Both the position numbers and the translations under genes were made by a program. The notes under the pieces are model-generated. The model was not told the DNA's origin, ran no database searches, and saw only the letters and a program-made list of their open reading frames with translations. DNA of 34,909 bases from contig JBNJDY010000011.1 in assembly GCA_051745305.1 (NCBI GenBank), positions 1 to 34,909 on the forward strand, written 5' to 3'. This document shows positions 1-8,103 of the stretch, one piece after another (the first letter of the stretch is position 1; every line of letters starts with the position of its first letter). This stretch comes from Saliniplasma sp051745305 (GTDB lineage: Archaea > Thermoplasmatota > Thermoplasmata > Halarchaeoplasmatales > Halarchaeoplasmataceae).

Positions 1-3000
1 TATCAGCATTCAAATTGACCCCGCTACTACTAGTACTCGTCTCTTCCTCACTCTCATCCTTCGTCTCGTTAAATCTGAAAGAATATGGATCGCTGTAGGA
101 AAAATAGTCGCTCAAATTATTGTTGTTGAAATTTAAGGACATCTCATCGTCCCACGTGTCTTCTATATCCGTATATACCTCTTCGTACTCTTCACTCAAA
201 TACTCCAATGGCTGTTCGCCATTTATGTTAGCGATAGTAGCTTCATGGTTCCAATTGTCATCACCGTTCTCCATATCATCCCAGAAGAAATAAACCGGCT
301 GGTTGATGACTGCGTGGTTATTGAATCCCATAGTGTCTCTGTCACCTTCTTCTTCGTTCCCTATCTCCTGCACATTTTGAAGTGGATCGACTACTACTCT
401 TATAGGTCTTTTTCTGCCAGCGAAATTAGGTCGCCATGAAACTTCTGCGGTATGGAAACTATCCCCTGAAACGAAAATACTTTCAGATGCGATGGTTGAA
501 TCACCGTCTTTAAACCTGATCAATGCACTCGAACCAGTGAACCCAACGTTCTGGATAGAAGCTTTCAACAGATATGATTGACCGAGCACAGGATTTTCAA
601 TCTCTGGTTCGATATCTACATCGGCAATTCTTAACTCAACTCTTTCGTCTTCGTTTCCGAACCATTTTGTCAACATATACATATATTCTTCACAGGCTGC
701 TTCCGCAGTTAAGTTAACTGGTTCATCGTAACCATCTAATCCAGCGAATTCTTCGTACCATCCTTCATCTACGTTCGGTCCCGCTATATGGGACAAACCA
801 ACTCCAGAATAAATAGTTCTAAAATCATTTTCTTCATTTTCATATCTAGAACCTACGGTGTTACCATCTTCATTTGTAATCACAGACTCACCAGCATCGA
901 CTTCAAAACTGTAAAAGTCTGATATCCCTTCTGTGTCTATTAAATAATCCATTCCATGGGTGAAAGGATCGCCATTTACTCCATGGAGTTCTTCGGGATT
1001 TAGTACCGATTGTGTTGTATCTGGGTCTATACCCAAATAGTTAATCACGAAATCTCTATGTCTGACTCTAATATCCTCTATTACTCTATGACCTTCCAAA
1101 TAAAAAGATACAAAGGTATTATTGCCTAAATAGCTCTTTATGTGCCCAACATCTTCATCTGTAAGAGGTGGATAGTTTCCTTCATTGTCTTCAGTTGCAT
1201 TTCCGATACTCCAGTAAACTGAATTATAATTTCCCATCAAATCAGAATCTGGACGTTCCTCATTTTCTTCAATAAGATAATAGTCATAAGAGTACCCCAA
1301 ACTTTCGATATGATTTACAAGATGAGATGTGGTGTTTGGTCTTGTATAAAATTCACTTTCATCTGCATCTACGATCAAAACGGAGTACTGAACATTTATG
1401 GTGGTATCAAAGTCGGTATAAGTAATATCATTGTTCCACACATTGTTTTCCTCGATACGGTTGAACGGATCAGCTTTTATAACTATATCATGAGAACCTA
1501 CAGGTTGAGCCGACCATTCAAAAGTTACGTCTTCTGAACCTCCATCAGGTTCAAGGGTTACTTGCATCCTTTGAGTTGTATCTAACCTATCATTAACATA
1601 CAACCTGACATCTACGGTTTCTTCAACGGGCCCATTATTTCGTAGAGTAGCAGAAACTTCAACCTCTTCTTGATACATAGGGGTTCTTGTACTGAACCAT
1701 TGATCAGAAACTGCGATATCTCTCCCACTCGTATGCTCCATATTAGCTAACCACTTGGTAATTCTATAAGCTAGTGTAGAACGTCCGGACATTATCGACT
1801 GCATTTGTATCGAGTTAACAGCCACTTTAGATCTAAATTCACTATTGTTATACGAGACACCCACATAATTATCACCAGCTAAACCATCTACCATCATTGG
1901 ATTTGCTTCTTCATCTGCTAGAGACTCTATATAATCTCCATTCGAAGCGAAATCTTGATTGACTGGGAAAGATAAGTTCTCAAGGATTCCAGTACCATTC
2001 AGCTCATTCTGTTGAGGTGCTCCCTGGTCTTCCTCAAAAACAGCTATTCCGAGATAATCACTTACGAATTGATTATTTCCAATATCCTCCATTACTCCTT
2101 CACCTATAAGCCATAGATTGTTTCCTGCTTCCAAAAAGTCTTCCAGATTCTCGATATCTTTATCTGTCAAAGTGTCTTCTGTAGCTCCACCTGTTACCCA
2201 TATTAAAAGATCGTACCTATCTATCCTTTCATCAGAGGGTCCATCCGCTTCAGGTCCACCTACCATATATGTATCATAGGAAAAGTCAGCACCGCTCAAA
2301 GCGTTTTGGATCAATGAAGATTCTCTTGTTCCTAATGGGTCATCATCAACAACAAGTATGGAAGGTTTAACATAGATCGTTCCACTCGCTTTCACTTCTT
2401 CAACATCCCTTAAATTATCTCCGCCTGGTGATTCTACATCTGTTACATCAACGGTTATATTATGTTCTCCACTACCGTTAACAGTCCATGTAGCGCTGAT
2501 ATCTCTACCACCACCAGCAGCTACCCTTATATTGTTGATTATACCCACAGTTTCAACATCGCCATTAGGTTTTTTATCCCACACAGTCAAATTAACAATA
2601 GCACGGCTTCCACCATCATTTTCGACTACAGAATCTACTCTTAAACTTTCTCCACTTGTGGGAGACGTCGGATTAAAATGGATCTTGTTTTCATCAACGA
2701 ATATATCAGGTTTTTCTCTAACATCTTCCCGAGGTCCTACATTTAAGTTGATATACGCTCTAGAGGATGCTCCTTCACTATCTTCTGCTCTAACTTCTAA
2801 ATGATAAGTCCTTTCTTCTTCATCATTTGTAATGTTTATTTCTTTTCTAAATTCGTTACCCATAATATTTTCATCGTATGTCATTTCTTCGAAACCATCG
2901 TAATTTTTAAGACTGCTAAGGTCGACGGTTACAGTAAGTTCGGAGACATGTTCAGTAGGGTGGTCAACGCTTGCGTAAATTTCTACTTTTTCTCCCCCTT

Positions 3001-3532
3001 CAACATAATTCTTCCATTCTGGTTGGTAATTTACACCAGTGTCCCTGATACGTGGTCTTTCAAGGATCGCAGTAAGTGAAAGTTCAGTACTCCATATGAT
3101 CTGATTATTTACATTATCACTAACTAATATCTCTGCAACAGGGTCTTCTAAGGGATCTTCATCCTTCCAATCCACTAGGTCAGAGATGTCTATTTCAACA
3201 ATTTCACCGATATCCCACATATCGTCTTCATTTGAGAGTTGAAGCTCGTCCATATCGTATGTAAATCGAGAGGAATTACCATCGATTATCACAAAAAATG
3301 TTGTATCATACATATCGATAGATTTCCCACCTTGATGGGATATTGATATATTTTTATCCTCCATAGTAAACTCAGCGTCCATCTCGGTGTAGGTTCTTCT
3401 ATCAGGTGTTTCTAGATGGCTTACAGTAGCGAATATAGTAGAGAATAAAACCACTGTAATACTTAGTATCAAAATAGTACCCACAACTTCAGACACTGCA
3501 TCTTCATCATCAAATATATTGCGTTTTAGCAT
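1..3532 (-). CDS. Giant pilin-like secreted protein with CARDB-like and repeated Rossmann-like domains (partial, C-terminus outside window)
   Basis: The reading frame opens at an ATG (3532-3530) behind a GGAGG site (3542-3546) and stays open for 1177 codons to the window edge. The N-terminus looks like an archaeal type IV pilin leader: KR, then acidic DDEDA, then a hydrophobic helix starting VSEVVGTILILSITVV (about residues 13-35). The rest is acidic, Asn/Thr-rich and beta-strand-like, as in exported surface proteins. CARDB-like adhesion/spacer domains begin near residues 272, 602 and 964. Two copies of a Rossmann-like module (openings SILVVDDDP near 389 and SVLIVDADE near 716, each ending in a YLGI or similar segment) lie between them and resemble ThuA/glutamine-amidotransferase-like folds without an obvious catalytic Cys. 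The likely role is a cell-surface or pilus-associated protein. It is divergent from the coiled-coil operon at 3728. The pilin-like start is clear; the function is unknown. Confidence 0.8.
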   Translation of the reverse strand, partial: MLKRNIFDDEDAVSEVVGTILILSITVVLFSTIFATVSHLETPDRRTYTEMDAEFTMEDKNISISHQGGKSIDMYDTTFFVIIDGNSSRFTYDMDELQLSNEDDMWDIGEIVEIDISDLVDWKDEDPLEDPVAEILVSDNVNNQIIWSTELSLTAILERPRIRDTGVNYQPEWKNYVEGGEKVEIYASVDHPTEHVSELTVTVDLSSLKNYDGFEEMTYDENIMGNEFRKEINITNDEEERTYHLEVRAEDSEGASSRAYINLNVGPREDVREKPDIFVDENKIHFNPTSPTSGESLRVDSVVENDGGSRAIVNLTVWDKKPNGDVETVGIINNIRVAAGGGRDISATWTVNGSGEHNITVDVTDVESPGGDNLRDVEEVKASGTIYVKPSILVVDDDPLGTRESSLIQNALSGADFSYDTYMVGGPEADGPSDERIDRYDLLIWVTGGATEDTLTDKDIENLEDFLEAGNNLWLIGEGVMEDIGNNQFVSDYLGIAVFEEDQGAPQQNELNGTGILENLSFPVNQDFASNGDYIESLADEEANPMMVDGLAGDNYVGVSYNNSEFRSKVAVNSIQMQSIMSGRSTLAYRITKWLANMEHTSGRDIAVSDQWFSTRTPMYQEEVEVSATLRNNGPVEETVDVRLYVNDRLDTTQRMQVTLEPDGGSEDVTFEWSAQPVGSHDIVIKADPFNRIEENNVWNNDITYTDFDTTINVQYSVLIVDADESEFYTRPNTTSHLVNHIESLGYSYDYYLIEENEERPDSDLMGNYNSVYWSIGNATEDNEGNYPPLTDEDVGHIKSYLGNNTFVSFYLEGHRVIEDIRVRHRDFVINYLGIDPDTTQSVLNPEELHGVNGDPFTHGMDYLIDTEGISDFYSFEVDAGESVITNEDGNTVGSRYENEENDFRTIYSGVGLSHIAGPNVDEGWYEEFAGLDGYDEPVNLTAEAACEEYMYMLTKWFGNEDERVELRIADVDIEPEIENPVLGQSYLLKASIQNVGFTGSSALIRFKDGDSTIASESIFVSGDSFHTAEVSWRPNFAGRKRPIRVVVDPLQNVQEIGNEEEGDRDTMGFNNHAVINQPVYFFWDDMENGDDNWNHEATIANINGEQPLEYLSEEYEEVYTDIEDTWDDEMSLNFNNNNLSDYFSYSDPYSFRFNETKDESEEETSTSSSGVNLNAD

Positions 3533-3727
3533 TAGCTATAGCCTCCAAAAAGTCGTATATATAGTCAAATCCGTTATGTTCTTATATAAACATTATGTGG
3601 AAATTACCATGTTGATGATGGAAAATAAGGATATTTGACACCCATATTTAAAAATCAAAATTTCCATTATTATTATATATGGTGAGAGACATATCATATA
3701 ACATTATACATTAAAAAGGTGTTATCG
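3533..3727. promoter_or_regulatory. Divergent promoter region between pilin-like gene and coiled-coil operon
   Basis: This gap holds two outward promoters. On the minus strand a TATA box TTATATAA (3582-3589) would start RNA near 3557, leaving a short leader that contains GGAGG before the ATG at 3532. On the plus strand an AT-rich TATA-like stretch lies at 3672-3680, about 50 bases before the ATG at 3728. The shared gap makes co-regulation of the two divergent units possible. Confidence 0.5.
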
Positions 3728-4021
3728 ATGGGAGAAGAACCTGAAATAGGAATAGTTGATAGGGTAAAAGGTTATCTTAATCGTAAACCGATCACTCCAT
3801 CATCTCGAGCAGATAGATACATAACTGAGAACTTACCAAATTATATAGAAGAATACAAACTAGCGGACAGAGGCGATCTAAAAGGTGTAGACAAAAGATT
3901 TGGGGAGTTTAATCGGGAAATAAGTGAACTTAAGAACTGGAAGGAGAAAACTATAGAGCGACATAAAAAAGTTAGAAAAAGGATCGAAAGACTAGAAAAG
4001 AAATACGGAATGGAGGATTGA
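3728..4021 (+). CDS. Small soluble coiled-coil protein (paralog 1 of the operon)
   Basis: A 97-residue, highly charged protein. I chose the ATG at 3728 because AAGGTG (3716-3721) lies six bases upstream; a GTG at 3719 overlaps that site. About residues 27-90 form a helical module, Y-I-x7-YIEEYKL followed by a coiled coil ending RIERLEK. It aligns without gaps over 64 positions with the product of 4796-5137 (shared R1, Y5, Y13, I14, E16, L19, L25, R31, I39, E47, R59, L63, E64 in module numbering). It is the first gene of a run with overlapping or nearly touching reading frames. I do not recognise a named family; the size and helical character recall archaellum accessory proteins such as FlaC, but no signature confirms this. 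Confidence 0.75.
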   Translation: MGEEPEIGIVDRVKGYLNRKPITPSSRADRYITENLPNYIEEYKLADRGDLKGVDKRFGEFNREISELKNWKEKTIERHKKVRKRIERLEKKYGMED

Positions 4022-4026
4022 TATTG

Positions 4027-4383
4027 ATGACTGGAATCGACGTTTTAGTTATAATTCTTATACTATTAATCGTATTTTTGGTATATTTTTACTTTCGAAA
4101 CAGAGTACGTAAGAAAGCATTGACTGAAAGTTATGGCCATGCGCCATCTCATATGGAACTTTATTTTGAAGAGTATTTTGAAGACATTATTGAAAACTGG
4201 GATCTCATGAGAAAAAGTGAAGTCAGAAATTGGGCTGATGAAATGGACAACAGGTTGAATACTGTTGCTGATGAAATCAACATTTTAAAAAAGAGGAAGA
4301 AACGGATAAACTCAGAATTTAGTAACATAGAGAACAGAATCAAAATGATGGAAGATGAATGGAAAATGGAGATGGAAGAATGA
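4027..4383 (+). CDS. Membrane-anchored coiled-coil protein (paralog 2 of the operon)
   Basis: About 118 residues: one N-terminal transmembrane helix (DVLVIILILLIVFLVYFYF), a basic stop-transfer RNRVRKK, then a cytoplasmic helical domain. The first half of that domain carries the same Y-F-x7-IIENWDL module as the first and fourth genes, with about four extra residues in the coiled coil. A TTG at 4018 overlaps the previous stop, but GGAGG (4012-4016) is placed better for TTG 4024 or ATG 4027; I use the ATG. It probably anchors its soluble paralogs at the membrane (inference). Function unknown. Confidence 0.75.
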   Translation: MTGIDVLVIILILLIVFLVYFYFRNRVRKKALTESYGHAPSHMELYFEEYFEDIIENWDLMRKSEVRNWADEMDNRLNTVADEINILKKRKKRINSEFSNIENRIKMMEDEWKMEMEE

Positions 4384-4799
4384 CTTTGGCAGATACCCTA
4401 GTAAACAATTTCTTCATTATTTTTTACTCGATAGTGATCATTCTGATTTTGGTGGTAATAGCCAAGATTTTGAATACAAGAGAAAGAGAAAAGACTAGAA
4501 GGCAATTATCAGATTTGAGGTTAAAATCTAAGAAACTGGATATCTTAGAGAAGAAGAAATATATTAATGAACTGAAAGAAGCTTCCATGGTTCTTAGAGA
4601 TGATGAAAAAAGCAGATTGGATGAGATAACTAGGGATAAAGCAGTCCTTTCAAGAAGAAGTTTAGCCATGATGAATGAAATTGAAGAGAGGATGCAAAGG
4701 CTGGAAAGGGGAACCGATAATGCAAAACTTATGAAAACCTTGAATGAGATAAAAAATGTAGAAAATGAATTATTTAGAAAGGGTGGTGACAAAAAATGA
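4380..4799 (+). CDS. Membrane-anchored coiled-coil protein
   Basis: 139 residues with an N-terminal transmembrane helix (about 10-33), a basic TREREKTRRQ segment, then a long charged helix predicted as coiled coil, including IEERMQRLE near residue 106. The ATG at 4380 overlaps the preceding TGA as ATGA, which indicates translational coupling; an upstream in-frame ATG at 4359 would give a 21-base longer overlap and is less likely. It does not align clearly with the Y-x7-YI module of its neighbours, though the helix end is similar. No family recognised. Confidence 0.7.
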   Translation: MTLADTLVNNFFIIFYSIVIILILVVIAKILNTREREKTRRQLSDLRLKSKKLDILEKKKYINELKEASMVLRDDEKSRLDEITRDKAVLSRRSLAMMNEIEERMQRLERGTDNAKLMKTLNEIKNVENELFRKGGDKK

Positions 4800-5137
4800 A
4801 TGAATATTTCGAAAGTGACATCTTGAATAATAATGTGGAAAAAGGGAAGAATATATTAGAGAGCATAGAGAGTTTTCTATTCCCTGGAGAAATGGTGATA
4901 GAGGGTACTGGTTATGAAAGAAACTTACTCGACAAAAGAGTGGAAAAATATTTAGACGATCACTTTGAGGAGTATATCCAAGAATTTGGATTGATCAGAG
5001 AATTAGAACTAGAGATATTTGAGTCTAGATATGAAACACTTTTAAATGATATAGATGATATCAGTGAATTTCAAGAGGATATCGAGTCTGAACTCGCATC
5101 GATGAAAAGGCGTTTAGATAAGCTAGAATCAATATGA
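4796..5137 (+). CDS. Small soluble coiled-coil protein (paralog 3 of the operon)
   Basis: 113 residues, acidic. GGTGGTGA lies about six bases before the ATG, and the ATG overlaps the previous TGA (ATGA). The C-terminal 64 residues align without gaps to the first gene of the operon: the EYIQEFGL motif, then heptads ending RRLDKLES. The N-terminal 45 residues are unique to this copy and carry a short hydrophobic stretch around FLFPGEMVI. Probably a partner of its membrane-anchored neighbours (inference). Confidence 0.75.
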   Translation: MNEYFESDILNNNVEKGKNILESIESFLFPGEMVIEGTGYERNLLDKRVEKYLDDHFEEYIQEFGLIRELELEIFESRYETLLNDIDDISEFQEDIESELASMKRRLDKLESI

Positions 5138-5152
5138 TAGAGGTGTAAACCT

Positions 5153-5491
5153 TTGAATAATAGAAAAAAAGCACTGATCAAAAGGGTAGTCAACAGCTAT
5201 CTACTCGTAAATAAAGATGAACCCTATGCCAAGTTGAAACTCTTGCAAAAATATCTCAAATCTAAAAAAATAGCAGATGTCGGTATAAGATTTCTGAAAG
5301 AGATGGTTGATAAACAGTTGAAAGCTGAACGAATGAAAGATAAGATATCAGAAGTAGAAGCCGAACTATTCACGAAGGAAGGTACACCTAAAAAGAATAA
5401 ATTTGGATCTGCATTTTGTAAAAAATGTATGATGTATAAAGATTATGAAAAAGAATGTCCTTACTGTGGAAGTTTAGAGATGACTTTATAG
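5153..5491 (+). CDS. Small basic protein with C-terminal zinc ribbon
   Basis: 112 residues, starting at TTG 5153 with AGGTG (5141-5145) seven bases upstream. The N-terminal 80 residues are helical and Lys-rich. The C-terminus has Cys 89, 92, 102 and 105 arranged as CxxC-x9-CxxC, a zinc-ribbon pattern (CKKC ... CPYC). It sits in the middle of the coiled-coil operon, 15 bases after the previous stop. A nucleic-acid or protein-binding role is possible; the family is not recognised. Confidence 0.75.
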   Translation: MNNRKKALIKRVVNSYLLVNKDEPYAKLKLLQKYLKSKKIADVGIRFLKEMVDKQLKAERMKDKISEVEAELFTKEGTPKKNKFGSAFCKKCMMYKDYEKECPYCGSLEMTL

Positions 5492-5505
5492 GAGAATGTA
5501 TTGAT

Positions 5506-5994
5506 ATGAAAACTATAACGTATTCCGATATAATAAGGCAAAATGTTGACATGCCTGATAGCTCTAAGAGAGCAAAAATAGTTGATATAGCTGCTGAGAA
5601 ACAAGAAAAGTATTGGGTATCCTACGGCGTTATTATCGAAACTGGATTTTTAGATAGTAAGGCAAGATTTTATCCCAATAGATTGTTACAAAACGTGTCC
5701 GGAGATGTACCAATACACCTAAAATCTAGCAGAAAAAAACATGAACGTAGGGGAAACTTACTATTATCCAATATCAAGGGTTCAAAAATTTTGACTGACG
5801 ATAAAAAAGAGATCGGTCGAGTCTACGATTTTGAGATGTTTATAGATAGGGACCCATGGATAATATGGAAGCTATTAGTGGATCCCTTGGGAATCTCTCC
5901 CATGAGGAGAAGGATGAGGATTGGAACCAAATATATTAAAGAGTATAAGGAAGGTAAATTGTATTTAAAAAGCGGATGGAAAAGGGGTGATTAG
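5506..5994 (+). CDS. PRC-barrel-like protein
   Basis: 162 residues. I chose the ATG at 5506, 14 bases after the previous stop with GGAG at 5491-5494; an earlier in-frame ATG would lie inside the zinc-ribbon gene. The C-terminal half reads LLLSNIKGSKIL-x-D-x3-EIGRVYDFEMFID, then a strand and KYIKEYKEGKLYLK. This is the usual strand pattern of PRC-barrel domains, seen in photosynthetic reaction centre H subunit, RimM and archaeal PRC proteins. The N-terminal half also has beta-strand character (YGVIIETGFLD). It may be an adaptor tied to the membrane-anchored partners encoded upstream. Domain call is moderate; function unknown. Confidence 0.6.
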   Translation: MKTITYSDIIRQNVDMPDSSKRAKIVDIAAEKQEKYWVSYGVIIETGFLDSKARFYPNRLLQNVSGDVPIHLKSSRKKHERRGNLLLSNIKGSKILTDDKKEIGRVYDFEMFIDRDPWIIWKLLVDPLGISPMRRRMRIGTKYIKEYKEGKLYLKSGWKRGD

Positions 5995-5996
5995 GT

Positions 5997-6212
5997 ATAA
6001 GTTGGATTTTATATACGGTCATACTACTAATACTAATTGCAATGGGTATATTAGTTCTAAGATTGTATGCCAAGAATAGGGTATTGGAGAAAAAAGAAAC
6101 TTCTCAATCTGAGATAAATGGGAAGATCAAGAACGTCAATTCTAGATTAAAATGTGTGAGAAAAGGAATCCCTAGGAATATCAAAGTAGAATTATCAGAG
6201 CATGATGATTAG
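5997..6212 (+). CDS. Small single-pass membrane protein with apparent non-canonical start
   Basis: A 71-codon frame (ISWILYTVILLILIAMGILV...) ending at TAG 6210-6212. It encodes one transmembrane helix, a basic RLYAKNR stop-transfer segment and a short charged tail, matching the architecture of the second and third genes of the operon. The frame has an in-frame TGA at 5988 and no ATG/GTG/TTG before the ATG at 6042, which would cut the helix in half. GGGGTGAT (5984-5991) is ideally placed for AUA at 5997, so initiation at AUA is proposed. Alternatives are the internal ATG or a sequence error. Confidence 0.45.
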   Translation: MSWILYTVILLILIAMGILVLRLYAKNRVLEKKETSQSEINGKIKNVNSRLKCVRKGIPRNIKVELSEHDD

Positions 6213-6283
6213 TGGCTCTTGAAAAGAGTTAAATAATCGTAATACAATCTTATTTTGTAAAAAATTAAGGATGGGATGCCTTG

Positions 6284-6598
6284 ATGTGCAGATATGAATA
6301 TGGTAATGGGAAATGCGCACACCCAAATAATCTATCTTTGGATTGTGTCGGAGAAGGAAAATGCGTTTATATGAGCGATAACAAACAGGTCGAAGAAGTT
6401 GAAGAAGCTCTTTCTTTTAAAATGGAGAATGACCAGAATTCCAAATGTCCTAACACTCAATGTGGACTCTATTGTGAAAAGTATAATCGATTTTATTGTG
6501 CAGGTGAAGAGAACTGTAATGATAGGGACGAATATTTTGATCATATGAAAACATACGGCGGTATAGACATTGGAGAATCTGATGAACATTCTTTCTAG
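6284..6598 (+). CDS. Cys-rich small protein with two metal-binding-type modules
   Basis: 104 residues from ATG 6284 (a TTG lies directly before it at 6281). There are nine cysteines in two clusters: Cys 2, 11, 21 and 27 (C-x8-C-HPNN-x5-C-x5-C) and Cys 55, 60, 64, 72 and 78 (CPNTQCGLYC ... CAGEENC). The spacing suggests two small zinc or Fe-S sites linked by an acidic helix. A 70-base gap with TATA-like sequence separates it from the upstream operon, so it probably has its own promoter. It converges on the GPN GTPase gene with one base between the stops. I recognise the pattern as recurrent in archaea but cannot name a function. Confidence 0.65.
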   Translation: MCRYEYGNGKCAHPNNLSLDCVGEGKCVYMSDNKQVEEVEEALSFKMENDQNSKCPNTQCGLYCEKYNRFYCAGEENCNDRDEYFDHMKTYGGIDIGESDEHSF

Positions 6599-6599
6599 A

Positions 6600-7358
6600 T
6601 CAAGCTTCTAGATCATCTCCGCCGAAAAACGAATCTTGAACCGCTGTATATATCTCCTCTAATCCGAACGGTTCAGATGCTGATACGGCTGGAATTTTTT
6701 GCTGGAGTCCTAAATTCTGTATCCCCTTTACTAATTCTAAACCGATTTGAGTTTCTGTTGTACCTTCGTCTCTTAGAGCGGCATCAAGTTCCCAATGGTC
6801 TTCACCCCATTTTTGAATATTTTCAATCTCTTCTTCAGATAACATATCAGCTTTTGAGATAACTGGGAAAAAAGGAACGTCAAACCTGAATTGTGAACTA
6901 CCTGCAAGTAAAAATAGAGATACGAATCCATTTGGATGTTTTGATATGATCGGATCGAATAAGAATGTTATCAATGATCTGTCTCCAAGAGTTCGAACCA
7001 ACTCTCTACTAGCTCTTCTAAAAGTGAATAATTCCATCTGTCCAGGAGTGTCTATTAAGAAGTAATGGCATTCAAATTCATCCATGACTTTCTTGATCTC
7101 AAGTGCGTTCATAGCTATCATATCAGCACAGGCGATTTGAGCACCATTTGGTCCGAGGCCATGTTCTTCCATAACAGCGGATAGTGAAATCCAATCCCTA
7201 ATATCTATATCAGGTTCGTATGGAAGACTTTCAGCACCCGGGTCTAGATTAACGATTACAGCTTGATACCCCTCTCTATCCATCCATAATTTGAATTCTT
7301 TAGTCAAAGTTGTTTTACCAGAACCGGCTGTTCCTACGAAGTATAGATTCACTGCCAT
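6600..7358 (-). CDS. GPN-loop GTPase
   Basis: 252 residues, the normal length. It has the P-loop GTAGSGKT (9-16), the family-defining GPN triad (69-71, inside HGLGPNG), DTPGQ as Walker B/G3 (103-107) and SKAD as the G4 base-specificity motif (168-171). GPN GTPases are dimeric SIMIBI-class enzymes; eukaryotic members assist RNA polymerase II assembly, and the archaeal role is not settled. The gene lies 37 bases downstream of the HTH regulator on the same strand and is probably cotranscribed with it. Family assignment is secure. Confidence 0.95.
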   Translation of the reverse strand: MAVNLYFVGTAGSGKTTLTKEFKLWMDREGYQAVIVNLDPGAESLPYEPDIDIRDWISLSAVMEEHGLGPNGAQIACADMIAMNALEIKKVMDEFECHYFLIDTPGQMELFTFRRASRELVRTLGDRSLITFLFDPIISKHPNGFVSLFLLAGSSQFRFDVPFFPVISKADMLSEEEIENIQKWGEDHWELDAALRDEGTTETQIGLELVKGIQNLGLQQKIPAVSASEPFGLEEIYTAVQDSFFGGDDLEA

Positions 7359-7395
7359 AACTAAGGATTCATTGAATGGGCAATAAAACTTATGG

Positions 7396-7944
7396 TTATC
7401 CGGGTAATGTTGTCATCAGCACAGTTAGTTCTTCTTCGTCTTCGCCTTCTTTCTTTTCGATTTTTCGTAATTTTTCCCGAGTCTCTTTGAAGATCTCTCG
7501 AAGTTCATCGATAGCCTCTTTAGAAAATGGTATCGTTTCCGTGGCTACCCAACCAACTTCATAATCGATCCTCTTGCAGTCCTGAATATACCTTATACCT
7601 TTATTAACCATACCTTTAACTGTACCTAGTGCAGCTAATTTGTAATTGATTTTTTCTTCCAACTCTAGATCATCCCAGACTTCGTAGGAATCCAACCATT
7701 CTTCTTCAACTGCGTAATATCTTGAAACCAGGTTCCCGTGGGTCTCTTCCCTACTAACGTGGATCAGCCCTGAATCAAGTAGTTTGTGTACATGATGGTG
7801 CACTGTTTGTGGTGTGAGATCAAGTTTTTTAGCAAGATCACTGATTGTTCTTTCTTTTTCTAGCAGTAAGGCCATTACCTGCAACCTAGAAGCATTCGAT
7901 AAAACTTTTATTTGATTAACGGTGGGTTTTAGTTCCTCGGCCAT
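7396..7944 (-). CDS. ArsR-like winged-helix transcriptional regulator
   Basis: 182 residues. A winged-helix DNA-binding domain spans about 12-75 with recognition helix TPQTVHHHVHKL (44-55). The first helix begins IKVLSNASRLQVMALLL, typical of ArsR/HTH_20 proteins. The C-terminal 100 residues are helical, with a middle segment that may bind a ligand or dimerise, and an acidic Lys/Glu end. The ATG follows AAGGTG (7950-7955) at five bases. No cysteine metal site is seen in the recognition helix, so metal sensing is not supported. Heads a two-gene unit with the GPN GTPase. Confidence 0.85.
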   Translation of the reverse strand: MAEELKPTVNQIKVLSNASRLQVMALLLEKERTISDLAKKLDLTPQTVHHHVHKLLDSGLIHVSREETHGNLVSRYYAVEEEWLDSYEVWDDLELEEKINYKLAALGTVKGMVNKGIRYIQDCKRIDYEVGWVATETIPFSKEAIDELREIFKETREKLRKIEKKEGEDEEELTVLMTTLPG

Positions 7945-7987
7945 ATCGACACCTTTCGAACTTATCTTATCGGTACTAAGGTCCCGA

Positions 7988-8001
7988 AATATTTAAATAT
8001 T
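7988..8001 (-). promoter_or_regulatory. TATA box of HTH regulator, 14-bp palindrome
   Basis: AATATTTAAATATT is a perfect palindrome centred about 50 bases before the regulator's ATG. It places the transcription start near 7968, leaving a leader that contains the AAGGTG site. The palindrome could also be an autoregulatory operator. Confidence 0.45.
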
Positions 8002-8103
8002 ACCCCCTTTAATAGGATATATGCACAATAAGACGGTATCGAAACGATAGTAATTTAGTATATCGCTATTGTTTTCTGAAACCGTACCTAAGTGGTGATA
8101 AAG

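Noticed and set aside
245..3079. Several plus-strand frames of 60-92 codons within the pilin-like gene
   Set aside because: No ribosome sites or recognisable motifs, and they are antisense to a continuous minus-strand frame with a pilin-like N-terminus.
3728..5137. Assignment of the coiled-coil proteins as archaellum FlaC/FlaD/FlaE
   Set aside because: Only size and helical character agree; the characteristic FlaD/E WLEFL-type motif is absent and no FlaH/FlaI/FlaJ genes are present.
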